A stretch of 64,000 nucleotides of DNA, taken from Cannabis sativa (lineage: Eukaryota > Streptophyta > Magnoliopsida > Rosales > Cannabaceae). Where the stretch lies: assembly GCF_029168945.1 (NCBI RefSeq), contig NC_083603.1, positions 46,076,406 through 46,140,405 of the forward strand. Direction: 5' to 3'. Shown piece after piece: positions 48,100-60,149 of this stretch (position 1 is its first letter; each line of letters begins with the position of its first letter). The position numbers and the translations under genes were made by a program. Under the pieces are notes generated by a model. It did not search any database and was not told the DNA's origin. It saw only the letters and a list, made by a program, of their open reading frames with translations.

Positions 48100-49560
48100 T
48101 ACTACTAAAGGGCTGGCTGCAGCATCTACTTAAATAATATTAAAAACCTGTGCTGGAGCGGGCTTTGCTTCTTTTTTCTTCAGTTGAGGGCAATGTTTCT
48201 TGAGGTGCCCAACCAAACCACACTAGAAATAGAATTTCTGGTTACTTTCCCCAGGGTGATGTTTCTTAGAGTCTCGACACTCAAGATAGGAGTAAGCATG
48301 AAGCCCACCTCTACCTTGGTTCCCAAGAAACCTCTTACTCTAATATAAGCTTTATGTCAGAAAATTCCTTCCCTTCAGGTCAACATTAGAATTTCCACCC
48401 TCCTTGCTAGAACCAGAAGTAGGAAGGGTGGTATTCCCACCAACACTTGAAGTCGCTTGAGTCTTCTGAAGGAATTTCACAGCACCTTTGACTCAAATAG
48501 CCTTCCTAACCATCTTTGTATAGGTTGTTGTGTCATTGGTTGAAATAACCAAATTATGGCTGATCTTGGCATTCAACCCACCAAGTATTTTTCCTTCTTA
48601 CTGAAATCTGTTGGAACTATTCTAGAAGCCAACTTGTCTAATCGATCAGATTTCATAGTATATTTTCTTACTTACATATTCTTGCCCTAAACCAAGTTAG
48701 AAAATTCTTTCCTCTTAACACTGCGAATTGCTTCCTTATAATATTTAGCATTAAACAGATCCTAAAATTCTTCTCAGATTATTATAGTGACGTTTCGAGT
48801 GAGGGACACCATTTTCCACCACACGAGAGCATCTTCTTGAAATTGAAATATAGCACACGTCACCCAGTCATTTTTGGTGACTTCCATAAAATTTAGAATT
48901 CTCTCGATTATTGTTAACCACTGCTCAAACTTCATAACATCAGGACCTCCCCAAAAAAAGTTGGAGGTGCTTGTTTACAAAACCTCTCATCCAAAGATTC
49001 CATACAGTTGCTAGCAATAGGTTTGCACCGCTGGAATTAAAGTGACGAGAACTTGCTAAGGAGGCATTGCAAGAGGACCCTGTTGTCTCGCCCTCTGAAT
49101 TTCTTCCTCTTGTTGGTGAATTTGGGCTTGCATTTTTGCAAACCTTTGCTCTTAATCCTAAGGAGTTTGAGGTTGATTTTCAAGACCACCACTTTAAATC
49201 CTTCCACAGCCTCCACCGCGTCCATGGAGATTTGGAGGATTTTGACCTCCCCGACTGCCTTCGGTCTCGACCATATTACCTTGACTCCTTATGTTTCGCT
49301 AGGCATCCATACTATAAGACTTGGCCTCTAAACCATAAGTCAGGTTGGTTAGATAGCGATCACATATAATTTAAATACCGCATACATGGATTTTAGGCAA
49401 CACATTTAAGCAAATAACACGTTGCTGACATGCTTCCTATCATGCTTTTCTAATCACATAACTTAGTAAACAAGTAAAGGCTTCCTGAATCGTGAGTTGA
49501 GCTTATCTCCAACAATTATTGTACATGTCTTGACTATCTTTGATGAAAAACCTAGCGACT
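48100..49560 (-). pseudogene. Gypsy gag remnant
   Basis: A CCHC knuckle is recognisable on the minus strand at about 48190-48235 (CGLVGHLKKHC, with a stop where a residue before the second Cys is expected). Capsid pieces lie at 48480-48960. The N-terminal part (49037-49370) is rearranged. It is not translatable. Confidence 0.65.
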
Positions 49561-49573
49561 CTAATACCAAAAT

Positions 49574-50389
49574 TGTAACGCCCTAACACCTAGGCACGCT
49601 ATAGTAATTTTCTAATTACAGTGCACACCTTTGCTAATCAAAGGGTTTTCTCGAAAACCTTGATAAAATTAATCTTTTGGCTTAACTTTAAACTTTTATA
49701 AATACGTACATATTATTTGTACAAAAAATTTGGGATCCCGCTATTAAAACTTTTATTCACATTCAAAATAAACTTTACAAACATGTCGCACATTGACTAC
49801 AAAATGAAGCCAAAGTCATCTCGAGACCAAACTCTTTACCATCGTGACATGTAGAATCATCAACAAGCTTTGGACTCATTGTTGTTCAGTCTTAGCCTTT
49901 CATTTACCTACACATGGTAAACAATAATGGTGAGTTGACAAACTCAGTAAGAAAAGCATAGAACATATACTATAATACTGACTTGTATATAGGTGCCCAT
50001 ACACCTATTTACAAGGCTTATCAAATGGTCAAAAAATGTTCTTAATAGAAGTACGACCTCTGTACCTCATACACTTAAATAGTCGTCCCGTACTAGTGTT
50101 GGTAGGGTTGAACCGTACTCCCGGGTAACACTGAGTATTGTACCACATGCATTAAATACTCATTCTGTACTAGTGTTGGTAACACTATTATATACCCTTA
50201 ATCATTATACACTGTACTAATGCATTGCATACCACTACTGTACCAGTGTTGGTAGTGCATAACTAACATGACCAACATGTAATTTACATACATACACACA
50301 TCAAATACATATTTTACGCTAATCTTACCTTGTTTCTAAATTCAAATGTGTCGGTCAACCTGAATGGTAAATCATGTGCTAAACAGAGG
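49574..50389 (-). repeat. 5' LTR of the old gypsy element (truncated)
   Basis: It starts TGTAACGCCCTAACACC on the + strand next to the primer-binding site complement and is collinear with the left LTR up to about 29095. It then stops abruptly at 50389 where another LTR begins. Confidence 0.82.
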
Positions 50390-50860
50390 TGTAATATCCT
50401 AAAAATTATGATTATGTTAATTTGGACATATTTTATTAAATATGTGATTAAATGAATGAATAAAGTGTAATTTATTAATTACGGAGATTTTATCGAATTA
50501 TGTGGGTATTGTATATACTATTTTTGGAATAAAATATTTTAGGGTTCGGCGGTCGTGAAAACTCGACAAGTGGTCAGAAATGTCACGAAGATAAAAGTTG
50601 AGTTATATTAGAATTATACCCAATTAGTTTATAATGTTGAGAAGTCGGTTTAGTCGAGGTAGTTAGAAAATGTCCAAAATACCCTTGGGCTTTATTTAAC
50701 CTAAGTGATTGGTGGAGGGGTAGAATAGTCATTTCATTGGGTAGAATGTTATTTTATCTTTTATGGTTTATTTAGGCTAAAAATGAGTTAGGTTTTATTA
50801 GATTTAATAATTTTAATTTAGTCTATTTGTAGATAATAGAAGATAATGACTAAAAAGATA
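50390..50860 (+). repeat. 5' fragment of a further gypsy LTR
   Basis: It starts TGTAATATCC and follows the LTR at 1288 for about 470 bp (TTTATTAAATATGT, GGAGATTTTATC, GGAGGGGTAGAAT). The rest of that element is absent. Confidence 0.72.
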
Positions 50861-52082
50861 AGTTTATCCCCAAACCAAACCAAACCGTTCTTAATGGTTT
50901 GGTTTGAGAAATTTTTTGGTCTGGTTTGGTTTGTAATATTCAAAAAACCGTTATACTGGTTTGGTTCAAAAATTATGAAAATTCAGACCAAACTACTCCG
51001 TGAATACCCCTACAAGTGGGACAAAATTAAATAGTACCGAAAGTTCAGAGAGCAAAAATACTAATTATTCTTTTGTTATATACCATTTATTTTCATTATC
51101 ATTGCAAAAATAAACAAACATCACTCTTATTTTTATTCTTAAAGCAATTGCCATTACTAGTGCTAACTCACTCATAGGAGAAGAAGGAGAGTGAAATAAC
51201 TCGCTCAGATTCGAACTTGGACCTCAGGAATATTAAAATATAGTGTACCGTTTAATTATTCAAAATAAGGTGTAACTGTAACATTTACCCAACGTTACAA
51301 TAATAACAATAGAAAAAGGCTAAAGGTGACACAAGTGTTACATAAGAATATGAGCAAGATTTAAATAATGGCATAATGCATTTAGGGAATATTAAAAAAA
51401 TTAGTAAAAAGTTTGTGTCCTTATATTCCTGATAGTGAAGACCATAATGGAGAGAAAGTGTCCTTATATGTAAAATTTGAAAGTCCAATTAGGCCTTATC
51501 ATGCCAATATTGCCAAATATCAAAACAAAATATATATTGGATGCTAATAGATAGCCATTACCAAAAGTTAGAGAGTAGCAGATCGCCCTATCAAAACTCT
51601 CACTTACTTATCTCATTGGTCACTTGATAAGCCCCTTTTATTTTTATTTTTTTTTTTCAAAGTAAACTTGATAAGCCCCCTTTCCACACAAACAATTTTT
51701 TTTTTTTCTTTCAAATTTTAAATTGATGTACTCACTGACTGACGTGTTAATTTTTATAACATATGATAGCATTACTTTCAATAACAACTCATATTGATAT
51801 TATTATATGAACTCACGTAACAAAATAAATAAATAAATTGTGTAGTGTAAATAATTTATAATAAAACTTTACGTACGTATTTGTTTTTATAATAGTAAGA
51901 GATTATTTTCCAAAAAACAAATTTGTAATATATTTTTTATTTTTGAGAATAAGAATCAAAAGTTTAAAACAAAAATAAATTATTTAATTTTAAAGTTTTT
52001 TTAAATAAATATTTTTTAATTTTGTGTATTATAAAAAATGTAAAAATAAAAATTTTATATTATTTTTTATATACATATCAAA
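50861..52082. other. Intergenic stretch upstream of the amine oxidase gene
   Basis: The segment 50861-51000 repeats AACCAAACC and its complement, like the subterminal part of a small DNA transposon, but no ends were found. The remainder is AT-rich with poly-T tracts and no recognisable gene. Confidence 0.35.
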
Positions 52083-52852
52083 TTTGTATTTTATAAAATA
52101 CGAATTCGAGCAAAACTAGAATTGAGTAATGCACGTGTAGTCTTTTTTTTTATTTTTTGTAGAAATTATCTCTATAGTCTTTTTACTTTGAAGTTTAAAA
52201 AAAATTAAAATAAAAATTTTATATCCTTTATTATTTTTTTATCATCATTTTTTTTAAAAAAAATATAAAATACGAATTTGAGTAAAATTAGAATTGAGTA
52301 ATGCACGTGTAGTCTTTTTTTTTTTAGAAAGTATCTCTATAGTCTTTTTACTTTGAAGTTTTAAAAAAATTAAAATAAAAATTTTATATCCTTTATTATG
52401 TTTCTATCATATATATTTTTTTTTTTTGTAAAAAAAAACATATATACATTTGTATTTTATAAAATACGAATTTGAGTAAAACTAGAATTGAGTAATGCAC
52501 GTGTAGTCTTTTTTTTTTTTTTTTTAAGAAAGTATCTCTATAGTCTTTTTACTTTGAAGTTTAAAATAAAAATTTTATATCCTTTATTATTTTTCTATCA
52601 TATCTTTTTTTTAAAAAAATATATATATAGATATATACATTTATATTTGATGAAATACGAATTTGAGTAAAATTAGAATTGGAGTAATGAACGTGTAATC
52701 TTTTTAACTTTGTAGTATAAAAAATTTAAACCTTTATTATTTTTATATCATATCATTTTATAAATTTGTATTTTAAAAAATACGAGTTTGAGTAGAATTA
52801 TAATTTAAAAAATAGGAATTTGAGTAAAATTAGAATTGAGTAATGCACGTGT
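52083..52852 (+). promoter_or_regulatory. G-box tandem array in the amine oxidase promoter
   Basis: Units of about 156-194 bp repeat the order AAATACGAATT, AAAACTAGAATTGAGTAATG, CACGTG, TAGTCTTTTT, AGTATCTCTATAGTC, TTTTATATCCTTTATTAT. Perfect CACGTG boxes lie at 52132-52137, 52304-52309, 52498-52503 and 52846-52851; a fifth is AACGTG at 52690-52695. CACGTG is the plant G-box, bound by bZIP and bHLH factors. The last copy lies 10 bp upstream of the TATA box. Confidence 0.75.
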
Positions 52853-52861
52853 AGGCTCCCC

Positions 52862-52868
52862 TATAAAA
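52862..52868 (+). promoter_or_regulatory. TATA box of the amine oxidase gene
   Basis: TATAAAA follows the last G-box and precedes a pyrimidine-rich leader (52918-52990, TC runs typical of plant 5' leaders). The transcription start is expected about 30 bp downstream, near 52893-52900. Confidence 0.65.
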
Positions 52869-53208
52869 CCCGTCTCTTCGTTGTTCATCTCCCCCTGTCT
52901 TCAACCAGTGAATCAAATCTCTCTTTTCTCCTTTTTCGTCTTTCACTCACGTTTTTCTCTCTCTTTTCTCTTCTTTCTCTCTCTCTCAGAGTTTCAGAAC
53001 AGAAAAAAGAAAATCATTCACATTTCAATCGAAATCTAGCCCTAGCTCGGTGATCGTCCAACATAGTAACAAACTTTTCATCTTGATTTTACTGCAAAGA
53101 GTTTTTTTTTGAGATTTTCTCTCTGGTTTTCGCTTTTTCTCAAAGTTTTTTTTTTCCTTTCGCTTGCGGAACCACGCAGCGTTAGAAGGTGAGAGAGACT
53201 TTTGCTGT

Positions 53209-53502
53209 ATGTCAGTGGATTGTATTGAGACTTATTTCGGTGGAATTGGTGAGCTAGCGAACCCATTACAATGGCCCCAGCTTCGAAAAAGACGACGGGT
53301 GGTTCCTCTTCCTGTTGCTTCACATCCTCCGATTCTGCTTCCATTCACCGTGACTCCACCGCCTCCTCCGTTGTCGCTGTCTCCGCTGCTCCAGCCAGTG
53401 ACGGCGCCGTTGTTTCCGCCAATGCCGTCCAGGATTGGACTATCTCCTCCACTGACTTGCGCGATGATCAGCGCGCCAAGAAGATGGCCATGTCATCGTT
53501 GA
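53209..53502 (+). other. Upstream ORF overlapping the main start
   Basis: In the leader an ATG at 53209 opens a 97-codon frame that passes over the main ATG in another frame and stops at 53500-53502. Its context (TGTATGT) is weak, while the main start (ACAATGG) is strong, so leaky scanning is likely. Splicing of the leader could remove it. Confidence 0.5.
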
Positions 53503-56500
53503 TATCGGAATCATCCACTACTCTTTCAACGAAAGGTTTTTCCTTTGTTTTTTTTCTTATTGTTTATCTCCAAAATTAAAATAAAACATTGAGATCAATT
53601 TTACCTGCTTGATTTATTTATTTGTTTCTTTTTAATTTTGAAATTTGGAAAAATTTGATCATCCTCTATACTTGATATGTCTCTTTTACATCTTTATGAT
53701 GTGTTTTGTTCTTTTTTATCATATTTTTTATTCTAGTTAATAAGTGGATAAATAAACAAAAAAGAAAGAAAAAAAAATGGCTGGAAGCTTCTAGTTCTAG
53801 TGGTATAGCTGATAATGGGGCAGTTATTTTGTTACTTTTATTTAATAGTAATGCATATGCCGAATTTGATTGAATTAGTCTGTACAATTGGTTGGTGCAG
53901 GGATCCCAATTATGCTAAGAGCTCAGTCGAGCCATCCTCTGGATCCTCTTTCCGCAGCTGAGATCTCAGTGGCAGTTGCCACAGTCAGGGCAGCAGGAGC
54001 TACCCCTGAGGTTTGTTGAATTACACAATGCCTTGTTCGCTTAAGAATTTATGTTTTAGATATATTTTTCTTCCTGGTAGGTTATATATTTGTGTCTAAA
54101 TGTTCATTCTCCTTTAATTACAGCTCAGAGACAGTATGCGCTTTGTTGAGGTTGTTCTGCTTGAGCCAGATAAACATGTCGTTGCTTTAGCAGATGCATA
54201 TTTCTTCCCACCTTTCCAGCCGTCATTGCTTCCAAGAACAAAAGGTGGACCTGTGATCCCCAGTAAGCTCCCTGCAAGGCGAGCTAGACTTGTTGTTTAC
54301 AACAAGAAGTCGAATGAGACAAGCACATGGATTGTCGAGCTCTCAGAAGTACACGCAGCGACTCGTGGTGGGCACCATAGGGGAAAAGTGATTTCCTCAC
54401 AAGTAGTTCCCGATGTGCAGCCTCCCATGGTAATGATCTTTTCATTCTCTTTTGTTTTGTATAGCAGGTTTATTCACTTACAAAAAGAAAACATGAATAG
54501 AGTAAAGGGCTTATGTATGTTCCTATTTCATAGCTGGTGTATAGCAGGATAGAACATGTTTTAAATGATTTTTAGTTGCACAGTTTAATGTTTTTGTTTT
54601 CTTCATCTTATGTTTCCAACTCAACTTTAGGATGCTGTGGAATATGCTGAATGTGAAGCTGTTGTGAAAGACTTTCCTCCTTTTAGAGAGGCTATGAAGA
54701 AGAGAGGTATTGAAGACATGGATATCGTGATGGTTGATGCATGGTAAGTTAAGTTGCCACCTTCTAAGGTAGCATGCTAACTATGGTTTCTAGTTCCATT
54801 TCATCAGCATGCTAACTATTTTCGTCACATGTCTCAGGTGTGTGGGCTATCATAGCGATGCCGACGCTCCTAGTCGTAGGCTTGCTAAGCCACTGATATT
54901 CTGTAGAACTGAAAGTGACTGCCCTATGGAAAATGGTTATGCAAGACCCGTAGAGGGAATCCATGTAGTTGTTGACATGCAAAACATGGTGGTGATTGAG
55001 TTTGAAGACCGCAAACTAGTTCCCTTACCTCCTGCTGATCCTCTGAGGAACTATACTCCCGGTGAATCAAGAGGTGGTGTTGATCGAAGTGATGTGAAGC
55101 CTTTACAAATTATTCAGCCTGAAGGTCCAAGCTTTCGCGTCAATGGGTACTTTGTTGAATGGCAGAAGGTAAATATTTATTTATTTATTTATTGGAATTT
55201 TTGCTTTATCTGCTTAAATTTGGAATCTTATTTTATTTGTTACTGGCAGTGGAACTTCAGGATTGGATTTACACCCAGAGAGGGTTTAATCATATATTCT
55301 GTGGCCTATGTCGATGGTAGTCGAGGGAGAAGGCCTGTAGCTCATAGATTGAGTTTTGTGGAAATGGTTGTGCCTTATGGAGATCCAAATGACCCACATT
55401 ACAGAAAAAATGCTTTTGATGCAGGAGAGGATGGCCTTGGTAAAAATGCACATTCTCTTAAGAAGGTATGAGGACTATTATAGAATGTTATATTTGCTTT
55501 GCATTTGAGTATTTCTTTCGCTTAATACAAATTGGTCTAAATTACCATCATGCAGGGATGTGATTGTTTGGGCTATATCAAGTACTTTGATGCTCACTTC
55601 ACAAATTTCACTGGAGGTGTTGAAACTTTAGAGAACTGTGTATGTTTGCATGAGGAAGATCATGGAATTTTGTGGAAACATCAAGATTGGAGAACTGGTT
55701 TAGCTGAAGTTCGAAGGTCTAGGCGTTTGACAGTGTCTTTCGTATGTACTGTGGCTAATTATGAGTATGGATTCTTCTGGCATTTCTATCAGGCAAGTTA
55801 AACATCCCAGATATTTATTAACATTGTGTGTACTTCAGTTTGATCACTTTTGAAGTTGAAGATACTTCTAGAATACAATGATCACCAAAGGTTCTGCTTG
55901 ACATAGGATTGATCATAGACTTAGACTATACATTGAAGTGTTCTAATGTGCAGTTCCAGGATATAACCTTTTATTACTTTTCATTCTACTTTTCCATTAA
56001 CTAATACTCACACTTGTCTGCTTGTTTTGCTTAAGCTTTGTGGAAAGTTTCTAAACCGTCTGTAAGTTATCTGATATTGCAGGATGGGAAAATTGAAGCA
56101 GAAGTTAAACTTACTGGCATACTTAGTTTAGGAGCATTGCAACCTGGAGAATTTCGAAAGTATGGTACAATGATTGCACCGGGATTGTATGCGCCAGTTC
56201 ATCAACACTTTTTTGTTGCTCGAATGGATATGGCTGTTGACTGCAAACCTGGTGAAACTAACAATCAGGTAAACTTCTGTTACTATGAAATTAAAAAACT
56301 CCAGAACTGTCTATAGTTTGTGGTAGGATGTTGTCTCTTAGGAGCCTTTATAAGTGAAAAATGCGAATTCAGATAGAATACTTTCTTACCATTATTTCCC
56401 TTCTCTGAATAATGTGTAGGTTGTTGAGGTGGATGTTAAAGTTGAAGAACCTGGAGAAAACAATGTTCACAACAATGCATTCTATGCCGAGGAAAGACTT

Positions 56501-57669
56501 CTTAAATCTGAATCAGAGGCAATGCGTGACTGTAACCCTTTGGCAGCTCGTCATTGGATTGTAAGACATCCTTATTTTGGCTCTGCTCATCTTACTTTGT
56601 TTTTGCTACTTCTTTATTATCTGAATAGTTTTAAATGCGTTGATTGACAATATATACCATCTAATATTCCAGGTAAGGAATACAAGAACTGTTAATAGGA
56701 CTGGACATTTCACAGGCTATAAGCTAGTGCCTGGTTCGAACTGCTTGCCATTGGCTGGTCCTGAGGCCAAGTTTTTGAGAAGAGCTGCTTTTTTGAAGCA
56801 TAATCTTTGGGTTACTTCATATGCACGTGATGAGATGTATCCTGGGGGAGAGTTTCCTAATCAAAATCCCCGTGCTGGAGAAGGACTGGCCACTTGGGTT
56901 AAGAAAAATCGATCGCTGGAGGAAACAAATATTGTTCTTTGGTTAGTTTGTCTACCATCCCCTTCCTTTTCTGTCTAGGGTGCAACCTTGTAGCTCCAAC
57001 TATTGCATTTATAGAAGATGCACAGCTTTAACCAAATTTAGTCTTTTACAGTAAATTATTTCTAATTTTTTTTGGAATTTTATTTTCTTACTGACTTACA
57101 AAGAACTATTAAATTGCAGGTATGTGTTTGGAATCACACATGTTCCTCGGCTTGAAGACTGGCCTGTCATGCCGGTGGAGCATATTGGCTTTATGCTTAT
57201 GGTAAGCCATCGTCAACCTTATTCCATCTATCATGAGCACTGTCCATGAATATCCATCTTTTTTGCTTGCATGTGCATATAATTTCAATCTTATCACATG
57301 GGGCTGGGATAGAAATATAGATGAAAATTGCCTGACACTAATAGCAAAAAAGGACATATAATGTATATTTTTCCGAGCCACCGAAATCGTACTTGATGCT
57401 ACTACGTTAAAAAAAGGATTGCTTCTTTAATTTCCTTGAGATATCCCAGCCTCCTTGTTTGTCTCTACATTTTTCTATGAACATTATTTTAATCTCCAAA
57501 ACTATGCTGTTTACCTGATGTTATTCCTTTCTGTCTGTGTATGCAGCCTCACGGTTTCTTCAACTGCTCTCCGGCTGTTGATGTCCCGCCCAATGCGTCC
57601 GATATGGATACCAAAGAACCAGACGTCAAAGATGCCGGAGTTGTGAAGCCACTATTAGCAAAACTCTGA
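53271..57669 (+). CDS. CuAO: Peroxisomal copper amine oxidase, 12 exons
   Basis: The enzyme oxidises primary amines such as putrescine to aldehyde, ammonia and hydrogen peroxide. Exons: 53271-53535, 53901-54010, 54124-54429, 54631-54743, 54838-55168, 55250-55465, 55556-55792, 56083-56268, 56420-56560, 56673-56941, 57120-57201, 57547-57669. These sum to 2,379 nt, 792 residues, close to the Arabidopsis CuAO3 (At2g42490) type. Residues 1-88 are a Ser-rich, poorly conserved N-terminus. The N2 and N3 domains span about 100-300 and the catalytic domain about 325-740. Visible catalytic residues are Asp432 (FDAGED), Tyr516, the topaquinone precursor (VANYEY), and copper ligands His566 and His568 (VHQHF) and His732 (THVPR). 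The protein ends AKL, a PTS1 peroxisomal signal. The start is chosen by the in-frame stop at 53250 and strong ATG context. All introns are GT-AG except intron 7 (GC-AG). No lesion is seen. Confidence 0.96.
55793..56082 (+). other. GC-AG intron 7 of the amine oxidase gene
   Basis: The donor is CAG followed by GCAAGT, otherwise a perfect donor consensus, and the acceptor is TTGCAG. Only this junction joins HFYQ to DGKIEAEVK, which is continuous in the family. No nearby GT keeps the frame. Confidence 0.88.
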
Positions 57670-57863
57670 AGAAATGTATCACTTTAGTTTCCATTACTAG
57701 CAATAACATATCTAGTATTCCCCTTGTTTGCTTAGTTTAGTAGTGTTTTTTTTTTCAGTTGTGTTTGACTATGGAACTTAGGGGGCACACCAGATGTGGT
57801 GGTCTCTTTTAGACTTTGTTTTTATGTTTCATTTGCTATTTTATTTTTATCCAGTCTTTTACG

Positions 57864-57869
57864 AATAAA
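57864..57869 (+). terminator. Poly(A) signal of the amine oxidase gene
   Basis: AATAAA lies 195 bp after the stop codon in a T-rich 3' UTR. The cleavage site probably falls within the next 10-40 bp. Confidence 0.55.
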
Positions 57870-57899
57870 TCGAAATGGATTTTGCTTTGAACTTTAAAT

Positions 57900-59378
57900 C
57901 ATTATATTTATCTTTTCTGTTTCATTTACCTTTTCCTTTATTTTGGAACTTATTGGAAAAAATTATAAGGCATAGTTTTTTATTTATTAGATTATGTGGA
58001 TGTTAGTCTACCACATCAGATGATGTGGAAATATGACCTGGCAAACACAACTCATTCACACACATTTTGCACATTAAAATACTGTTTGAATCTCTATGCA
58101 TCTAGTTGTTTCTTTACTTACAAATGTGGATTTTGTATCAAAATATGTGGAATGGGTTGATTCAGGCTTAATAAAGATTATAGTTATTTAGAAATGCTAA
58201 AACTTTCTGAATCAGAAGCTAATAATATAATTTAAATAAGTTATCTGAAGTTTTTTTTTTTTAATTATTAAAGGGATTATTTTACAGAAATAAATATAAT
58301 ATTGAAAATATGACAATTAATTTTTTTTTTAATAATATTAGATGGAGCATGCACGTGCAAAGCACATGTAATGCTGTTCTTCTTAAAATGATAGCATGTA
58401 ACCTGTTTAGATTTGAGTATGGCAAATAAATAAAAAGAAATTTTAACCTGTAGCTGTTGGATCTTCTTAACTAGGTTCCATAAATTTTTGTAATTTACTT
58501 GAATATTATATAGCAACTTATTGAGCTTTGTAATTTTGAAACTAAAAGATGAAACAAAACTAAATGAAAATTATAACTTTCGAGTTTGAGTCGTGTGCTT
58601 AATTATCATGTTCTGAAATTTTAAATATATATATATATATATTAATTCGTTCATAAGATTAATCGTTACACAGATATGAAAAGGAGATAAAAAACAAAAA
58701 CCATATATACATGCCTCTACTACAAAAAGTGTCTTAAAGTATTGTGAACAAACACGTAAGTTCTAAAACACTTTCATAAAAAATTCTTAATGAAACACTT
58801 TTAAAAAAGATTCTTAAAGATAAACTTGTAGAAAGGTAAAATAGGGACCAAATTATCAAGTGTGAGAATAATTTATATTTCACTCCTAAATATTATTGAT
58901 GTGATATACATATAATGATCTTAAACTGTCAATTGTGCAAATAATTTCAAATATTTCAGTCTCAATCTATGTGGGTATACCTTTGTGAAGATGAGAAATT
59001 GAGAATATAAAACTGGCATAATATTATTTCGTTTAGTAATTTTATATCTACAAATCACTCTTCAACAACAAAACTAGTTTATCAAATAATTCAATATTAT
59101 CTTGTTTGGGATATTACAATATTATCTTTACAACAACTCACTATTTTTTTAAACAACAATTTCATGCTTGAATAATTTTGGTGAACAGGTTACACCTGCC
59201 GACGTGTGTAATATTTATTATTTCCAATTGTTAAGTATTCTCAGCCTAGTTATCATAAGAACCTTCTCTTATTTTTATTAATAAATAATTTCTCATGCTT
59301 GACCAAGAGTGAACATGGACTCTTCTCTCTCGTAAGTGTAACCTCAAGCTTCTTAATTGACTATATATTTAATATACT
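57900..59378. other. AT-rich intergenic stretch
   Basis: No gene is recognised. It contains a TA microsatellite (about 58626-58642) and a near-palindrome GCACGTGCAAAGCACATG (about 58351-58368). Confidence 0.4.
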
Positions 59379-59835
59379 TTTTTTTTTTTTGAGAAAATTG
59401 TAACTTTCATTAAGATAAAACTAAAGATTACAAATTACAATCTTAAAAGGTTTGAAATTAATGCTACCATTTCACACAAATTCTTCATCAAACCCTATGA
59501 GCATCCCCATTAAACACCCTTGGGTATATCTAATAATTACATTAGGGAGATTTGATAAAGAACTACAAATTAATGTCCACAACCATGTTTCTCAAGATTG
59601 AGAGATCCATCTTATTAAACAATATTTTACATACAAGTAACTTTGTCTGATTCAATAACTTTAGAGCAGCCTTCAAAGCAAGTGCTTCAGCATAAGTTGA
59701 ATTAAAAGCCCTTATAGGACAGGAATAGCCAGACCAACAACAACATTAACTATCATCTTTTACTACAGCTAGCTCCAAGTCCCAAACTATATTCTTGATA
59801 TCCATTTTAGTTGGTTGTGTGATGTTAGGCTATTT
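59379..59835 (-). pseudogene. 5'-truncated LINE, RNase H end and A-tail
   Basis: The T-run at 59370-59382 is the A-tail on the minus strand. Leading into it, the minus strand reads the C-terminal part of a LINE RNase H domain (AFNSTYAEALALKAALKLL, about 59640-59710). Stops interrupt it. The rest of the LINE is absent, as is usual for 5'-truncated copies. No clear target duplication was found. Confidence 0.65.
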
Positions 59836-60149
59836 TCAACCTAATTTTAGTATTACACACAATACTGAATTTGATGATAAAAAACTTTCATTCTAACAAC
59901 ACCAAAACATACACAAAAAAAATAATATTCTTTATTATTATATATATTTTAATAAAATAGATTATTTTTTATTAACAAAAATAATATATATAAATACCTA
60001 CTTAAATTGTGTTAGCTGCTTCTTTAGGTTTAGTCTTAAAAGATTTTAGACATTTTTTTTCGTTAGTCTCTCTTTCTATTCTAGATCTATTAATATTGTT
60101 GTTAATTCTTCAGTTAAATATGTCTTGTTAGAAGTTATCATTCTTTTAT

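Larger units (their letters stand above)
28276..50389 (-). mobile_element. Old gypsy element, host of nested insertions
   Basis: Two related LTR ends in the same orientation (TGTAACGTCC at 28276 and TGTAACGCCC at 49574) flank a minus-strand gypsy interior. A primer-binding site is visible in complement just left of the right-hand LTR (ACTCTAATACCA, 49560-49571). The interior runs gag (48100-49560), protease (47819-48080), RT and RNase H (46440-47600), integrase (45450-46436) and the integrase tail (42750-43157). A 12.55-kb copia-type element and a solo LTR interrupt it. In the first 120 bp the two LTRs differ at more than 10% of positions by eye, so the element is old. Confidence 0.82.

Noticed and set aside
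50861..51010. AACCAAACC repeats as a complete MITE
   Set aside because: The two ends carry CCCC on the same strand, so they are not inverted repeats, and no duplication was found.
51200..51220. tRNA B-box-like word AGATTCGAACTTGG
   Set aside because: No matching A box and no cloverleaf around it.
56038..56082. Extra coding exon before exon 8
   Set aside because: The frame is open but lies within intron 7. The family protein is continuous from HFYQ to DGKIEA without it.
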